A stretch of DNA of 64,000 bases from Amoebidium appalachense. Its lineage: Eukaryota; Ichthyosporea. Both the position numbers and the translations under genes were made by a program. The stretch covers positions 7,068,001 through 7,132,000 of the forward strand of contig CAVNZM010000003.1 of the NCBI GenBank assembly GCA_963693365.1. The letters run 5' to 3'. Numbering within the stretch: the first letter of the stretch is position 1; each line of letters opens with the position of its first letter. Below the pieces are notes generated by a model. The model had not been told where the DNA came from. It did not search any database and was given only the letters and a program-made list of their open reading frames with translations. This document shows, piece by piece, positions 13,007-51,841 of this stretch.

Positions 13007-14874
13007 TCGGGGGAAGGGGGAGGGGGGGTGGCAGGTAGAAGATGGGGAGAGGTATACGGCAAGTAAATGTAAGTGCGGTGAAAAGAACAGTTGGGAGAGG
13101 GAGAAGGGAGGGGGCTGTGCACAGTAGATAAGAAAGGGTTCTGTATCTGCAGGCACCCCCGATAGATGGACAAATGGTAAACGTGCCAAGCAGCTAGTGA
13201 GGGAAAACACACTCCGGGCACACTGCTCAGGACTCTCTCTCTCCCTCTCTCTCCCCCTCCCCCCCCCCCCCCCCCCCCCCGTCCCCTTACACACACACAC
13301 ACACACACACACTGCATGCCCACCCGCATGCACACAGACAAGAAGGAGGGGGCAGCACCTGCGCCCAAGTCAGCAAAAGATGCCCTGGTGGGCAAGGCAC
13401 AACACCCAGCCAAGAAGGAGAGTGCTCCGGCCAAAAAAGAGGAAGCCCCGGCCAAGAAGGAGGAAACCAAGGCGCCAGCCAAAGCACCGGCCAAGGCAGC
13501 AGCCAGGGCAGCAGCAGAGAGCAGCAGCGAGGAGGACAGTGACAGTGAGAGTGAGGACGAGACACAGGCCAAGAGGAACGAGATAGAGACCGCACGCAGG
13601 AGAATAGAGGTGTGCTACTGCGCATGCAAAGGGGCACACGGGAGGAGAGGGCGGGGCCTGGCGGGGTGTCTGTGTGTGTTGGGGGGGGGGGATGGTTGGC
13701 TGTAAGGGTTGAGGACAGCTTTGATCCTCCATTGGCGGAGTAGTGCATCTCTTCTTTCTGTTTTAGTGGGGGACCCTGGGGGGGTGTTTAGGGGGAGGGG
13801 GGGGGGGGGGGGGGGCTTGCCCGGGTATGCATTTCTAGTGTATTGCTGTTCAACAGATCGATGTGTGCATCTGCAAGGTATTTCTCCAAGGCCAGACACG
13901 GTGCATGTTTTGTTTCGGCACCAAGCAGTACACTGGGTGCATATGCTTGCCGACCCATTCTGGGCACAGGAGAGGCAACGGGAGGCCGAGGCGGCCAAGA
14001 CAAAGGACAAGCTGCGGTCGCCCATCTGCTGTGTGCTGGGCCATGTGGACACGGGCAAGACTAAGATCCTGGACTACATCAGGCGCACAAACGTGCAGGT
14101 AAAGAAGAAAGAAAGACAGAAAAAATAGGAATAAAGAAAGAAGAAAGGAAGAAAGCAGTGTGAAAAGGAAACAAGGGAAGTAAGGAATGCAGGTAGGACT
14201 GAAGCCCATACTGACCCATCCAACGGTCACAGACGGGTGAGGCCGGAGGTATTACGCAGCAGATTGGTGCTACCTATGTGCCTGCTGAGGCCCTGTCGGA
14301 CCGCACAAAGGGCGTCAACACTAGCGGTAGGTGACCGAGATATGCCACGTGAAGAATGGCTGTGTGGATATACTGACTAGGTGGAGATATACTGTGTGGA
14401 TATACTGGCTGCATGGCTGTGTGGATATACAGGCTGCATGGCTGTGTGGATATACTGCTGCATGGCTGTCTGGATGTACTGGCTGCATGGCTGTGTGGAT
14501 ATACTGGCTGTGTGGATATAGTGGCTGTGTGGATACAATGGCTGTGTGGATGTGTGGATATACTGGCTGTCTGGCTGTGTGAATATGTGAATATAGTGTC
14601 TGCATGGTGTGTGGATATACTGCTGCATGGCTGTCTGGATGTAGTGGCTGCATGGCTGTGCAGATATACTGGCTGTGTGGATACAATGGCTGCATACCTG
14701 TGTGGATATGTTGGCTGTGTGGATATACTGGCTGCATACCTGTGTGGATATACTGACAGACTGTGCAGGCAAGCTCTCCATCAACGTGCCCGGGCTGCTG
14801 GTTATCGACACCCCCGGCCACGAGTCCTTCTCCAACCTGCGGTGGGTAGCCCCCGGGGAAGGGGGGAGGGTGCA

Positions 14875-14950
<76 letters not shown>

Positions 14951-15613
14951 CTGAGTATCTTGTCTCCTCTGTGGCCAGAAAGCGCATACTCTTCCTTCGA
15001 TGGTTGAATGTTCTGCGGGGGGCTCGTTATGCCGTGTGCACTAACATGTATCTTCAATGAGAAGACAAACGAAATTAAAGTTCAATCGGCATCGATTAAC
15101 CTAACTTCAAAATCCAATGGTTAGCGGAAATTATAAGTTTATAGATTGATCTGGGACCAAATCGATTTGATGATTGGTCAATTTCAAGGAATGAAATCAA
15201 TCGTCATCTGGTGATAATTTTTCTTTAATCGAAATGTCTAAGACAACACATTGATACTAAGAAGACTTTTTCTATTAGCGCATCGCTGACAAACAAATGG
15301 TACCGTTCGATAGACAAAAAAGTTAGCTTTTATTTAAATATAGGTTTGAGGGGGTTCCGATCGGTGCGAAGGGTCGAAAATTACAAAAGTTTGTCTTCTC
15401 ACTGAAGACACACTTCAGCCGCATATTCTGTGTGCCCTGTGTTTTGGGGCACATGTCTAACGGGCTGCTGCAGGCTGCGTGGGTCGTCGCTGTGCGACAT
15501 CAGCGTGCTGGTGATCGATCTTATGCACGGGCTGGAGCCCCAGACCATCGAGTCCCTCAATCTGCTGCGCAAGGGCAAGACCCCCTTTGTGGTACGTGCT
15601 GGGGGGTGGGGAA

Positions 15614-15644
<31 letters not shown>

Positions 15645-18600
15645 AGGGAGAGAAGGAGGGAGGTGTGGTGAGGTGGTGTGGTTGGGCACTAGAGCTCTAG
15701 TCAAGGGCAGAGGAGAGAGTGCTGATGGGTTTTCTGCAGGTGGCCCTCAACAAGATTGACCGCCTGTACGGCTGGAACTCGGTCAAGGACAGGTATGTAC
15801 CCTGGGGGTGTGTGGGGTGTGTCGAGGATGGATGGTTGGGTGGCTGGGTGGGAGCTCACCGGCACGCCTGCAGCCCCATCAAGCAGGCGCTCAAGCGGCA
15901 GAAAGACAATGTCATTAAGGAGTTCAACGACAGAACAACACAGGTCGTCACACAGCTGGCCGAGCAGGTGGGCTGTGTGTGTGGGGGGGGGGGGGGGGGG
16001 GGGGAGGGATGTGTTTGGCCTTGGTGGTCTAGCAACAGTGCTGGGGTGTTGATGATTGTGCTTGGTGTGTGTTTGCTGCCCGGGCACTGATGCTGCGCAC
16101 AGGGCCTCAATGCGGCACTCTACTACGACAACCCGGACCCGCGCAAGTACGTCTCCCTGGTCCCGACCAGCGCACACACTGGCGAGGGCCTGCCGGACCT
16201 GCTGATGCTGCTGGTGCAGCTGACGCAGAAGCTCATGAGCGACCGCATTGCATTCGTCGACAAGATCCAGTGCTCCGTGCTCGAGGTGCGCCAGACACAT
16301 ATGCACGTGCACACAGCCGCACATGCACGTGCACACAGCCACACATGCACGTGCACACAGCCACACATGCACGTGCACGTGCACACAGCCGCACATGCAC
16401 GTGCACACAGCCACACATGCACGTACACGTGCACACAGCCGCACATGCACACATGCACGTGCACACAGCCGCACATGCATTTGCACACAGCCGCACATGC
16501 GCGTGCACACAGGCGAACATGCATTTGCACACAGCCGCACATGCACGTGCACACAGCCGCACATGCACGTGCACACAGCCGCACATGCACACAGCCAGAC
16601 ATGGAGGTCCACACATGCACACAGGCATGTCTGCATGTCCACATGGGCACATGCTTGACCACACTGGGCACAGATGCACGTGCGCACAAGATCACATCCA
16701 CATCCACACATGCACACAACCACGCATGCACGCACATCCAGCCGCACTTGCACGTTCACACAGGAACACATGTGATTGCACACATGCACACATTCACACA
16801 TTCACACATGCATGCCACACGGGTGCTTGTGCGCTTGCAAAAAGATACACGTGTACACAGCCACATATGCTTGTGCCCTGGGATATGAAAGGCAAGCACG
16901 TGTATGCATGCGGGCTCTCAGACAGAACCAAAGGTCCATTTATGCATCTGCATTCACATGATTAAAGCAGAAGCCACGGGTGCACCTGCAACGTGCATGC
17001 ACGGGTGCAGGTAGCCGTCCGGGCATGTACCCGTGCCCGTGAGTGGGCACCTGTAGGGGTGTGTTTTTGGGGGGTCCATGACCGGCCAGGCACTACTCTT
17101 GGGGACAATTCATGTTGGGCAGGCATTGTGTTTGGGGGGGGTCCATGACTGAGCAGGCACTGTGTTTGGGGGGGTCCATGACTAAGCAGGTGCCCTTTTT
17201 TGCAGGTCAAGATGGTGCAGGGGCTGGGGACGACGATCGATGTGATTCTGTCGCAGGGGCGGCTCAAGACAGGAGACACGATTGTGGTGTCGGGGCTGGA
17301 TGGGCCCATTGTCACAAACATCAGGGCACTGCTGATGCCCCAGCCCATGAAGGAGCTGCGGGTCAAGAATGCGTACCAGAACCACGACGAGATCTATGCC
17401 GCACAGGGTGTCAAGATCTCGGCAAAGGTGGGGCACACACGCACTGCACAGGACAGTGATGGACAAACAGACGCATACACACTGGCCAGCACACACGTGC
17501 ACACGCTGACATGTATTCGTACGGACACACACACGTGCGTGCGCACACACCCTTGGCAATACGCTCGCAAGACAGACACCTTCACACAAACAGGCACACA
17601 CACATACACACGAGATGAGACAAGGTGTGTATCTCCTAGGCAGCATGCCCACCGTATGCACGTACAGGCACACTGTGAGTGACATATGCCTGCCCTCCCC
17701 CCCCCCCCCCCCCCCCCCCCCTACCCACCCGAATTTCCTCCCCTTCCTCTTCCTCACCTACCGACCCATCCCACGTCCTTGCAGCCCCCCCCCCCCCTCC
17801 CCCCTTCAAACCCCACATTCTCACTCACATCCTCGTACCCCCCCCCCCCCCCCCCCTCCTCACACCATCACTCGCATTCATGTAGCCCCCCCTTTTGCTG
17901 CAGCCCCTTCCAACTCCCACTGACCCGTTGCAATTAGGGGCTTGAGAATGCCGTGGCAGGCACACAGCTGTATGTTGCGCAGCATGCGGACGAGGTGGAG
18001 TACTATAAGACGCTGGTCAGGAGGGACCTGGAGCAGGCCCTGGCCGCACTCAGGACAGAGGACAGGGGGGTGTCGGCACAGGCCTCAACCCTCGGTACGT
18101 GGGAAATGGGGTTTGTGGGTGTGCTTTTTGTTGGGATTCTTTGGTTTTTTGGGGGGGTTTTTTGGACGGAGGGAAGGGGGGGGGGGGGGGGGGGGGGAGG
18201 GGGGGGGGGGGGGCAGGGAGCGGATGAAGAAGTAGGGAAGAGGAGGTTCTCTCCAGCTAGTGCATGTGCCGATGGAGAGGTGGGTTATTGGACCGTTGCT
18301 GAACAGAGGGGGAGGGTTACGGAGCACTGGGTGGGGGCTCTGAGCACTGTATGGTGGGGGACTGAGCACTGGTTTTTTTTTTTTTGGGGGGGGGGGAGAG
18401 ACTGAGCACCGGGTGGGGGGGGGGGGGGGGGAGGGGGGGCTGAGCGGTGTTGGGGGGGGGGGGGGGTCCTGGGGCTGAGCACTGAGTTGGGGGAAGGGTG
18501 GGTGAGCACTGGTTGGGGGGAGGGGGGAGCTGAGCACTGGGTGGGAGGGTGGGGGGAATGAGCACTGGGTGGGAGGGTGGGGGGACTGAGCACTGGGTGG

Positions 18601-19221
18601 TGGGAGGGGGGGGGGGGGGGGGGAGGGCAAGAGCACTGGATGTGTGTGTGTTTTTTTTTTTTTTGGGGGGGGGGGGGGAGAGACTGAGCATTGGGGGGAG
18701 GAGGGGGGGGGGGGACTGAGTACTGGGCGGGGATATTGATGAAGGTATGCAGGTGCGCTGGAGGCACTTCTTGTCTTCCTGCGGGAGAGCAAGATCCCCG
18801 TAGGCAACGTCAACATTGGGCCCGTCAACAGAAGGGACGTGGTCAAGTGCTCCACAATGAAGACCCACAACGAGGAGTATGGTGTCATCCTGGCATTCGA
18901 TGTCAAGGTCCGTGTTCAATGGTCTGGGTTGGGGGGATGGTGGAGGGGCTCTGGATGTTGTTTGTGAGACAGTTGGTGCAAGGGGATGGGAGCTTAGGGT
19001 GGTTTCAATCCCACCTCTCGCTAAATGAAACAGGTTTCTCGATGGGGCAAGTTGTGTATGCTCATCAAGGTTTCGATGTGAGGTCAGAGGTGGACAATAT
19101 GGATCATGCTGTGGATGTAATTTAAGCATGTGATTTGTGTGGGCTTTTGTGTGGGCTGTGTTGGGATATGGGGATGCCTATGTTCGTGTGGGTAATTGAG
19201 AAGGGGTGTGTGTGTGTGGGG

Positions 19222-19259
<38 letters not shown>

Positions 19260-20909
19260 CGCATGTGTAAGTGCAGGACGCAAGCATGTGTAAGTGGTTT
19301 GTCTGTGCACGGGCTCATCCCAAGCGCTGTGCTGCAGGTGGCCAAGGAGGCGGAGGAGATGGCCAAAGACAGCGGGGTCATCATCTTCACGGCAGACATC
19401 ATCTACCACCTGTTCGACCGATTCACAGAGCACATGCAGGTGTGTGCGCCTGTGCATGTGTGTGTGCCTGTATCCGCCTGTGATCATGTCCTGAGTGTGC
19501 TTTCCGGCCCTTTACATCAATCGGTCGTTGCTGTGGGAGATGGTGCTTCTTTACTGGGGGGCATGTTCGGAGGCAACTAAACTTAATTTGTTTCGGGTCG
19601 TGCCCTCGGATGGTCATTTCCTTTAATGGTGGTTTGGTTTGATTATGAGAAAGAGACGAGTAAGAGGGGAGGAGGGAGAGGGAGGGAGGGGGGGGGGGGG
19701 GGAGGGGGGGGGGGGCTGACCGTGATAGATGGGAAGCATGGGAAGGGCTTTGTCTTGCATGCAAGATGCTGCAAGTAGGACACAGCCAACCAACGTGCTT
19801 TCTGCAGAAATACCGGGAGAAGAAGCGTGAGGAGAACAGGCACCTGGCGTGGTTCCCCTGCCACCTGGCCATCAAGCCCGAGTTCATCTTCAACACGAGG
19901 GACCCAATCATCATGGGCGTGGATATAGTCGAGGGCAGGCTGACGGTCGGGGTGCCAATCGTGGTGCCCGGCAAGGAGGTGGGGGGCTATAAAAAGGGGG
20001 GGGGGGGGGGGGGGGGGGGGGAGTAAAATGGATAGGATAGTCAATGAGGGAGGGAAAGGGGGATAAAGGCGGATAGGCTAAGTAAAGGGGGGGGGGGGGG
20101 ATAGTGGATAGAGTAGGCAAGGGTGGGAGGGGGGGTCAAACTGGATAGTATAGGCAAGGAGGTGGAGAGGTTTTAACAGTGGATTGGATAGGCAAGGAGA
20201 GGGGAAGGGGGCCCAAATTGATAGGAGAGACAAGGGGGGGGAGGGGGGGGGGGGGGGGGGGGGGGGAGTAAAATGGATAGGATAGTCAATGATGGGGGGA
20301 AAGGGGGATAAAGGCGGATAGGCTAAGTAAAGGGGGGGGGATAGTGGATAGAGTAGGCAAGGGTGGGAGGGGGGTCAAACTGGATAGTATAGGCAAGGAG
20401 GTGGAGAGGTTTTAACAGTGGATTGGATAGGCAAGGAGAGGGGAAGGGGGCCCAAATTGATAGGAGAGACAAGGGGGGGAGGGGGGAGGGGGGGGGGGGG
20501 GGGTGGGTAGGATAGGATAGGCAGGAAGGTGGGGATGCATTAGAGTGGATACGAGGTGAATGTTGGCCGAAGGGTGGAGGGGCTTGGGTAGAATGCAGGA
20601 CTGGTGGGTGGAATGTGCAGATCTGTGAGTTTGAGGGGAAGCAAGCAGAAGGCTTGCAAGGAGTGGATTTGTGTGTGCGTGTTTTGGTTGGTTGGGGGGG
20701 GGGGGGGGGGGGGGGTATAGTTTAGGGCAAAAAAGTGGGTTGAAAATGGGCAGGGGAGAGAGCGATCATGGCAAGTGAGCCACTGTGCTGACTGATGTGT
20801 GCAGTTTGTGGAGATTGGCATTGTGGAGAGCATCGAGATCAACAACAAGCCCGTACAGGAGGCTAAGGTGGGCATTCTCTCCTTGCGCTTTCTCTCTCTC
20901 TCTCTCTCC

Positions 20910-20951
<42 letters not shown>

Positions 20952-21385
20952 CCCCTTTTGCCTGTGCACCCATCCTCTCCATCCTTGCCAGTGTAACCGG
21001 TTTGCCCAACCCTAATGTCCACTTGGGTACAAAGTGGTCTCGAATGTGATTGGATACAAAAAGCAATTACCTAAACGTCATCTGGAGAGGCGCACAACCC
21101 TCCCCCCCCCTCTCCTCCCCTGCCTCCCCGAAGGTGTACTGCTACCCCACCTGCACCCGCCACCATGGTGTGCCCAAATAGCCACCAAGTTGCCGGTCCC
21201 TGCATGGGCCTGTGGGTGCTGATATGCGGGGCTGCAGGTTGGGCAGGCCGTGTGCATCAAGCTGCGCAACACCCACGATGCCCCGAGGATGTACGGTCGC
21301 CACTTTGACGAAAAGGATGGCCTCTACACAAATGTAAGTGCCCGTGCTCTTGGCTCAGTCCTATCCTCCCTTCTCTATTCCTTCC

Positions 21386-21439
<54 letters not shown>

Positions 21440-21777
21440 CACACACACACCCCTCCCCGGCCATTTGATTGGTGCATGTGGATGATTTGCGGGCCTATTT
21501 GAGGCCTTTGCCCATTTGTTTCGTGGCCGCATGCACCTTCCCTTGCAACAGACCATGTGTGCATGCAGCCACACAAAAGGCATGCAGGTGCGCACACACG
21601 CCACACATGCACACCCATGGGTGGCCTGCCTGTCTGTGCCTGTCTGCTCACTCACCCTGGGGGCTGCAGCTCAAGCGGGACACGATCGATGTGCTGAAGG
21701 AATACTTCCGTGATGACATGAGCAAGGAGGACTGGCGCCTGATCCTCAAGATGAAGAAGATGTTCGGCATCATCTAG
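5422..21777 (+). CDS. EIF5B: Eukaryotic translation initiation factor 5B (GTPase), 27 exons
   Basis: eIF5B is the cytosolic GTPase that joins the 60S subunit to the initiation complex. Exons: 5422-5468, 6259-7147, 7475-7835, 8638-8786, 8860-8925, 9328-9417, 9821-9880, 10423-10525, 10773-10895, 12128-12240, 12855-12945, 13338-13609, 13970-14098, 14233-14326, 14769-14841, 15474-15591, 15740-15792, 15874-15967, 16103-16285, 17206-17427, 17938-18094, 18753-18907, 19338-19439, 19808-19978, 20805-20867, 21238-21333, 21670-21777. The total is 4182 nt: 1393 residues, a little longer than human eIF5B. Residues 1 to about 790 are low-complexity Lys/Glu/Asp repeats ([13 protein letters not shown]) as in other eIF5Bs. 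The GTPase has GHVDTGKT (about 812), [18 protein letters not shown] (876), NKID (930) and SAHTG (998), then domains II-IV ending KMKKMFGII. All phases close without correction. Intron 7 appears to be GC-AG. Confidence 0.97.
7897..8262 (+). mobile_element. MITE-like element, copy 1, in eIF5B intron 3
   Basis: A 366-bp AT-rich island ends in inverted repeats: the left end reads ATATGTACCTTCTGTGAGAA and the right end, reverse-complemented, reads ATATGTACCTTCCACGAGAA, about 22 of 25 positions matching overall. It is flanked by TA on both sides (7895-7896, 8263-8264), as expected for Tc1/mariner-type insertion into TA. It has no coding capacity. A second related copy lies at 15044-15415 in the opposite orientation. 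Confidence 0.85.
8916..9191 (+). repeat. 30-40-bp minisatellite copying the exon 5 / intron 5 junction of eIF5B
   Basis: The exon 5 end GGCCATGCAG plus donor GTGAGTGGGGGGAAT recurs seven more times, joined by ACGGTGTGTGGTTAG-type linkers. Several copies keep a usable donor (GTGAGT at 8966, 9006 and 9177; GTGTGT at 9046). Retaining a unit brings an in-frame TAG, so use of a downstream donor would truncate the protein. Confidence 0.95.
11387..12034 (+). repeat. 46-bp tandem array in eIF5B intron 9, 14 copies
   Basis: A 46-bp unit containing CCCATACATCTTGTACTATT is repeated 14 times with almost no divergence, occupying about half of intron 9 (10896-12127). No reading frame or structure in the unit suggests a function. 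The homogeneity points to recent expansion. Confidence 0.95.
12708..12842 (+). repeat. 30-bp repeats at the 3' end of eIF5B intron 10
   Basis: Five copies of a 30-bp unit (TCTAGCTCACAGCAGGATTT and similar) end 12 bp before the true acceptor at 12853-12854. Each unit contains a CACAGCAG acceptor-like motif, so the array multiplies potential 3' splice sites before the exon starting at 12855. Confidence 0.85.
14356..14760 (+). repeat. Irregular TGGATATACTGGCTG repeats in eIF5B intron 14
   Basis: Interspersed copies of GGCTGTGTGGATATACTG and GCTGCATGGCTGTGTGGATA fill nearly the whole intron between the exons ending at 14326 and starting at 14769. The copies are diverged and of variable length, unlike the homogeneous arrays elsewhere. 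Confidence 0.85.
14875..14950 (+). repeat. Run of 76 consecutive G in eIF5B intron 15
   Basis: Seventy-six uninterrupted G residues begin about 34 bp after the donor at 14842. This is the longest of dozens of G or C homopolymers in the window. Its true length may differ, because such runs are hard to sequence. Confidence 0.9.
15044..15415 (-). mobile_element. MITE-like element, copy 2, in eIF5B intron 15
   Basis: This AT-rich island matches the reverse complement of the element at 7897-8262 along its length; shared landmarks include GAGAAGACA ends, ATCGATGCCGAT, GACCAATCATCAAATC and TTTGTTTGT. Its ends form an inverted repeat (GTATCTTCAATGAGAAGACA on the left; GTGTCTTCAGTGAGAAGACA from the right end, reverse-complemented). 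A clean target duplication is not visible. It is non-coding and inserted just upstream of the exon starting at 15474. Confidence 0.8.
16296..16610 (+). repeat. CACATGCACGTGCACACAGC repeats in eIF5B intron 19
   Basis: An 18-24-bp unit rich in alternating purine-pyrimidine (GCACGTGCAC) is repeated about 15 times, followed by looser CACACATGCA repeats to about 16830. The GCACGTGC palindrome could form Z-DNA or cruciform structure, but nothing further can be said. Confidence 0.85.
20027..20490 (+). repeat. Tandem duplication of a roughly 240-bp segment in eIF5B intron 24
   Basis: The segment starting TAAAATGGATAGGATAGTCA at about 20025 recurs at about 20270 with small differences, mainly in G-run lengths. 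Both copies carry GGATAGG motifs and end in G tracts. It lies between the exons ending 19978 and starting 20805. Confidence 0.85.
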
Positions 21778-23146
21778 ATCAAATCTAGATCCCATCTGGA
21801 TCAAATCTTGATATAGATCTAGGTCTGGGGCATTGGTTAGAGGCTCGTGTGGATGTTAGTTTTATCGGGGCCTGGTTTAGATGGCCACCGTGTAGTAGTC
21901 GTTTGCCCTGAGTGGGCTCACACGTCATGAGCTGCATGCAGACCTATGAGCGTTGTGTTGGCACGTGTGGGCTGGCCTCAAGCACGTGCATGGTACTCTC
22001 TAGAGCACACGCACGTGGCATGCAGGGCACTGGTTGGACCCTGCACATGTCCAGGCCCAGGCCTGGTGCCTTGGGGTTCCTGCAACATAAAATTGTGCTT
22101 TTGCCAACACCTGTGCAGTTGTTTGTTCACCCGCATGTTCACTGTGTGCGGCGACCGCGGTTTGGTGGGCTTGTGCCTATGCATGTCTTGTGTGCGCTTT
22201 GCCAAGAGTTAATTCAATAATTTGCGTGCGTGTCCGTGCATGTGCTTAAGCTTACTCGAGGGGCAGTTGGTGAATGTGTTGGTGTGTAGAGGGGCCCGGG
22301 GGCAAGGGGCGAGTGACTGCAGGGTGGCCACCATGCTGGTGCACCGGGTGGGGAGGATGTTGGTTGCACACGCACAATGGCCTGTCGATACTACTGAAAA
22401 CTACTTGCATGCCATGGCGCCATGCTGAGAGTCTTCGCTTTAGAATTGCCACAGTGATTGATTGGCAGAGCGCCAGCTGCACGTGCACCAATTGCAAGTG
22501 ACTTCGAATTATAGTGCTTTTTGCAAACCCCCCCCCCCCCCCCCCCTCCCTCCCTCCCCAACCCAACAGGTTGGGTTGGGGCTTAAGGACAAGCAAATGC
22601 ATGTGGCAATAATTATTAAATAGGTATTGGGGGGGGGGGGGGTTTGGCCCAATGTCTCGTAGAAGTTGAATTGGGTTTGAACTTGTACATCTCTGGCATG
22701 ACTCTCATGGCGAGCAGTTGACAAAACAAGCCGTGAATATTTATATATAATTATAGGCTGGACCCGGTCCGGTGTTTTGTATCCTTCATAGTATCAGGCG
22801 CAAGTGCGACCATACTTAAGACTCTGCCCTGCCCATCCCACCCGTTGTGTTTGGCCGCGTGCAGTAAGGGCTCGTCATCCGGGGCTCACATCTTGAGCTC
22901 GTGCACATGTTACTGTGCGTGCAATCAACATACATATGGATATGATGTGCGCGACGGTTAGTTCATGACAATACTTCACTTTAGCCATTCTTTACAGTAT
23001 GCAGTATTTCCCTTTTACCATATTCCGGGATCCGAATCCTTCCCCCCCCCCCCCCCCCCTCCCCCCCCCCCCCCCCCCCCCCCCCCGCCCTTCCTGCAGT
23101 TCTCTCTAGATCTGTGATTAGTCACAAGTTGAATGAAATTATATTT

Positions 23147-23180
<34 letters not shown>

Positions 23181-23991
23181 CGCCCCTCGGCGCTTAATCA
23201 ACCCAAAACACGGGCACCCACTCACCGCGCATAATGGGCAAAATTAGGTTTTAACACGCTCACAGGCACGTGCGCATGTAGGCAGTAACACACGCATACA
23301 CATACAAGATGTTATAGATGTACACAGACACGAAATTATGGCCAAGCATCATCAATGACTGTGCACTGTGACTGACAGTGTGTAAAGCTTTCCGCAAAAA
23401 CCTGCACAGTTAGGCATCACGCAACAAGCAATTCGTTATGTGCACACACCAACCCTTGACGACACAGACACGCATGGTGGTGTAGACTTGTGCACATGCA
23501 GGTTATGTGTGTGGAAGGCTCCATGTATAAAATTTTATAAAATTTTATGGGGTTGTATGCCGCCTTTCGGGCACAAGTTCAACGTGTGTGTGCCTGTGTC
23601 GTAATGAGACCTATTGTCTTGTTTTTTATTTTCGTTGGCACAAAAACTTGCCGCACGTGTTGAAATACCTACGTTTCGTATCGAAAGTGATGAAGCTGAT
23701 CATACAAAAAGGGTGGAGTGCATCCAAGTGAAAACTTTTTTTGACATAAAAGAGAAAAGAGAATATTGGAAGTCAAGTCCAGGCTAGGTCTGTGACTCAA
23801 ACACTGCATCTGGTGTGGGTTGTGAACTGCCCACACATGTTTACCTGAGAACCAATAGAAGGGGCAACCACCCACCCGACAGACTACGTGCATGCATGGC
23901 CTGCTCTCTAATAGTGCCCCTGTCACGTGCACAGCACACGACATCCGTGATTTTGGCCCAATCACCTAGCTAGCATGCAAGGGCCCAGCCC
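21778..23991. other. Intergenic region between convergent eIF5B and GRP170 genes
   Basis: No exon is recognised. Just after the eIF5B stop is a cluster of TCTAGATC/GATCTAG-like words (21774-21822). Poly-C runs lie at about 22528-22546, 23043-23086 and 23150-23179. A perfect hairpin lies at 22556-22581. The segment 23520-23550 is AT-rich (TATAAAATTTTATAAAATTT). Both genes' 3' UTRs and polyadenylation sites must lie here but cannot be placed. Confidence 0.6.
22556..22581. other. Perfect 12-bp inverted repeat with 2-nt loop
   Basis: CCCCAACCCAAC is followed by AG and then its exact reverse complement, GTTGGGTTGGGG. It sits about 780 bp beyond the eIF5B stop, next to a poly-C tract. It could fold in RNA from either strand. 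Its role is unknown. Confidence 0.7.
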
Positions 23992-45649
<21,658 letters not shown>

Positions 45650-46796
45650 AGTTGACACCGCTGACACAATGATGCTAGGTGAGTTATGCGTATGTCTGGC
45701 CTTCTTGTAAATGAGCAAAGTTTTCCTCTCTGTGTGCCGTTGTGTACATACTTCTCGTTGTTAGGGACACACGTATCGATCCATCATTGGCTAAGGGTCA
45801 TTATAATGAATGTTATATACCTAAATGCAATCATGACATTACGTCAATCATGTCGTTGGTAGAGTAGTGGTGTTCACTTTTTATCCCCATTACGGCGCTA
45901 AAATCCAAATTTCGCTAGGATTTTTAGCCAAAAGGTATTTTTGTTGCTAAATATTTGGTATTATACAGGTTTTTATCTTAGGCTCCTGATATAAACCGGC
46001 ACGTCTTTTTACACTACAAGTGCCTGCACGGGCGTCCATTTTCCGGTCAAATTACCAACTTTTTGATTGGTTCTATTCTACCCAAACTACCCAAACAAAG
46101 AAAGAGTTCAGATGCTGATCAAGAGTTTCAAAGAGTAGGTGACAATGTATTGGAGATTACAAAATAATAGTCATGTATTTACATTAGCCAAGAGCGTTTC
46201 TACCAACTATTGGTGGATCTCTGAGAGGGTGCTACATTCTTGATCTTTCCGGATTGGAATCAGTGTTTGGCAATTGTAGACGCTCACGATAGCCGCTTGA
46301 CCAGTTCTTTTTGGAAAGTACCCTACTACTTTTTTTTTTCCTGGGCCAACCCTACATAGTACAATAGCACTTTATTCACATCATGTATCTTTCTTGATAC
46401 AGTAGCCGTACAGTGTGCACAATAGAATGCATGCTTGTCCTGAGAGCAAGCTCAGTGAGATTTACCCTTCTCCTTTGGAATGTACATGGCGCCAAATTCA
46501 ATTCTCGTTACGCAAACTTTGAAAAACAAAACTTGATCCTTAGTGGTCCTAGGTGTTCCACTCGATGACTAGACACCATAGCAAATTAAAAAAAAAGCCT
46601 TTGCGAGTGTTTACCGAGGTGCACTTGACAAACCAAGCGAAAATGAACCTCCTATGCATTAATTCTTCATAAAAGGACCGTGACAAAATCTCCTTGGTTT
46701 GGCTTTTTCTGTTGCTCGTTATAGCGGGCCGTCTGGGGCCTCTTTTTCTTGTTCAGTGTTTTCTACTAGGAATTTTACCTAATCGAAGAGCGCACC
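45650..46796. promoter_or_regulatory. Shared upstream region of GRP170 (-) and RhoGAP (+)
   Basis: About 1.15 kb of comparatively AT-rich, non-repetitive sequence separates the two divergent starts; it is one of the few stretches free of G/C homopolymers. An ATTACGTCAAT motif (45838-45848) resembles a CRE/bZIP site, which would suit an ER-stress gene, but this is weak evidence. No canonical ER stress element (CCAAT-N9-CCACG) was found by eye. Confidence 0.45.

Positions 46797-51841
<5,045 letters not shown>

Noticed and set aside
16296-16610. CRISPR-like direct repeats
   Set aside because: Repeats lack unique spacers of constant length, lie in introns of eukaryotic genes, and no cas genes are present; the same holds for the arrays at 2082, 11387, 32852 and 58456.
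16069-16965. 298-codon His/Thr/Cys-rich frame in eIF5B intron 19
   Set aside because: Apart from the true exon 16103-16285, it translates the CACATGCACGTG repeat; the period keeps several frames open.
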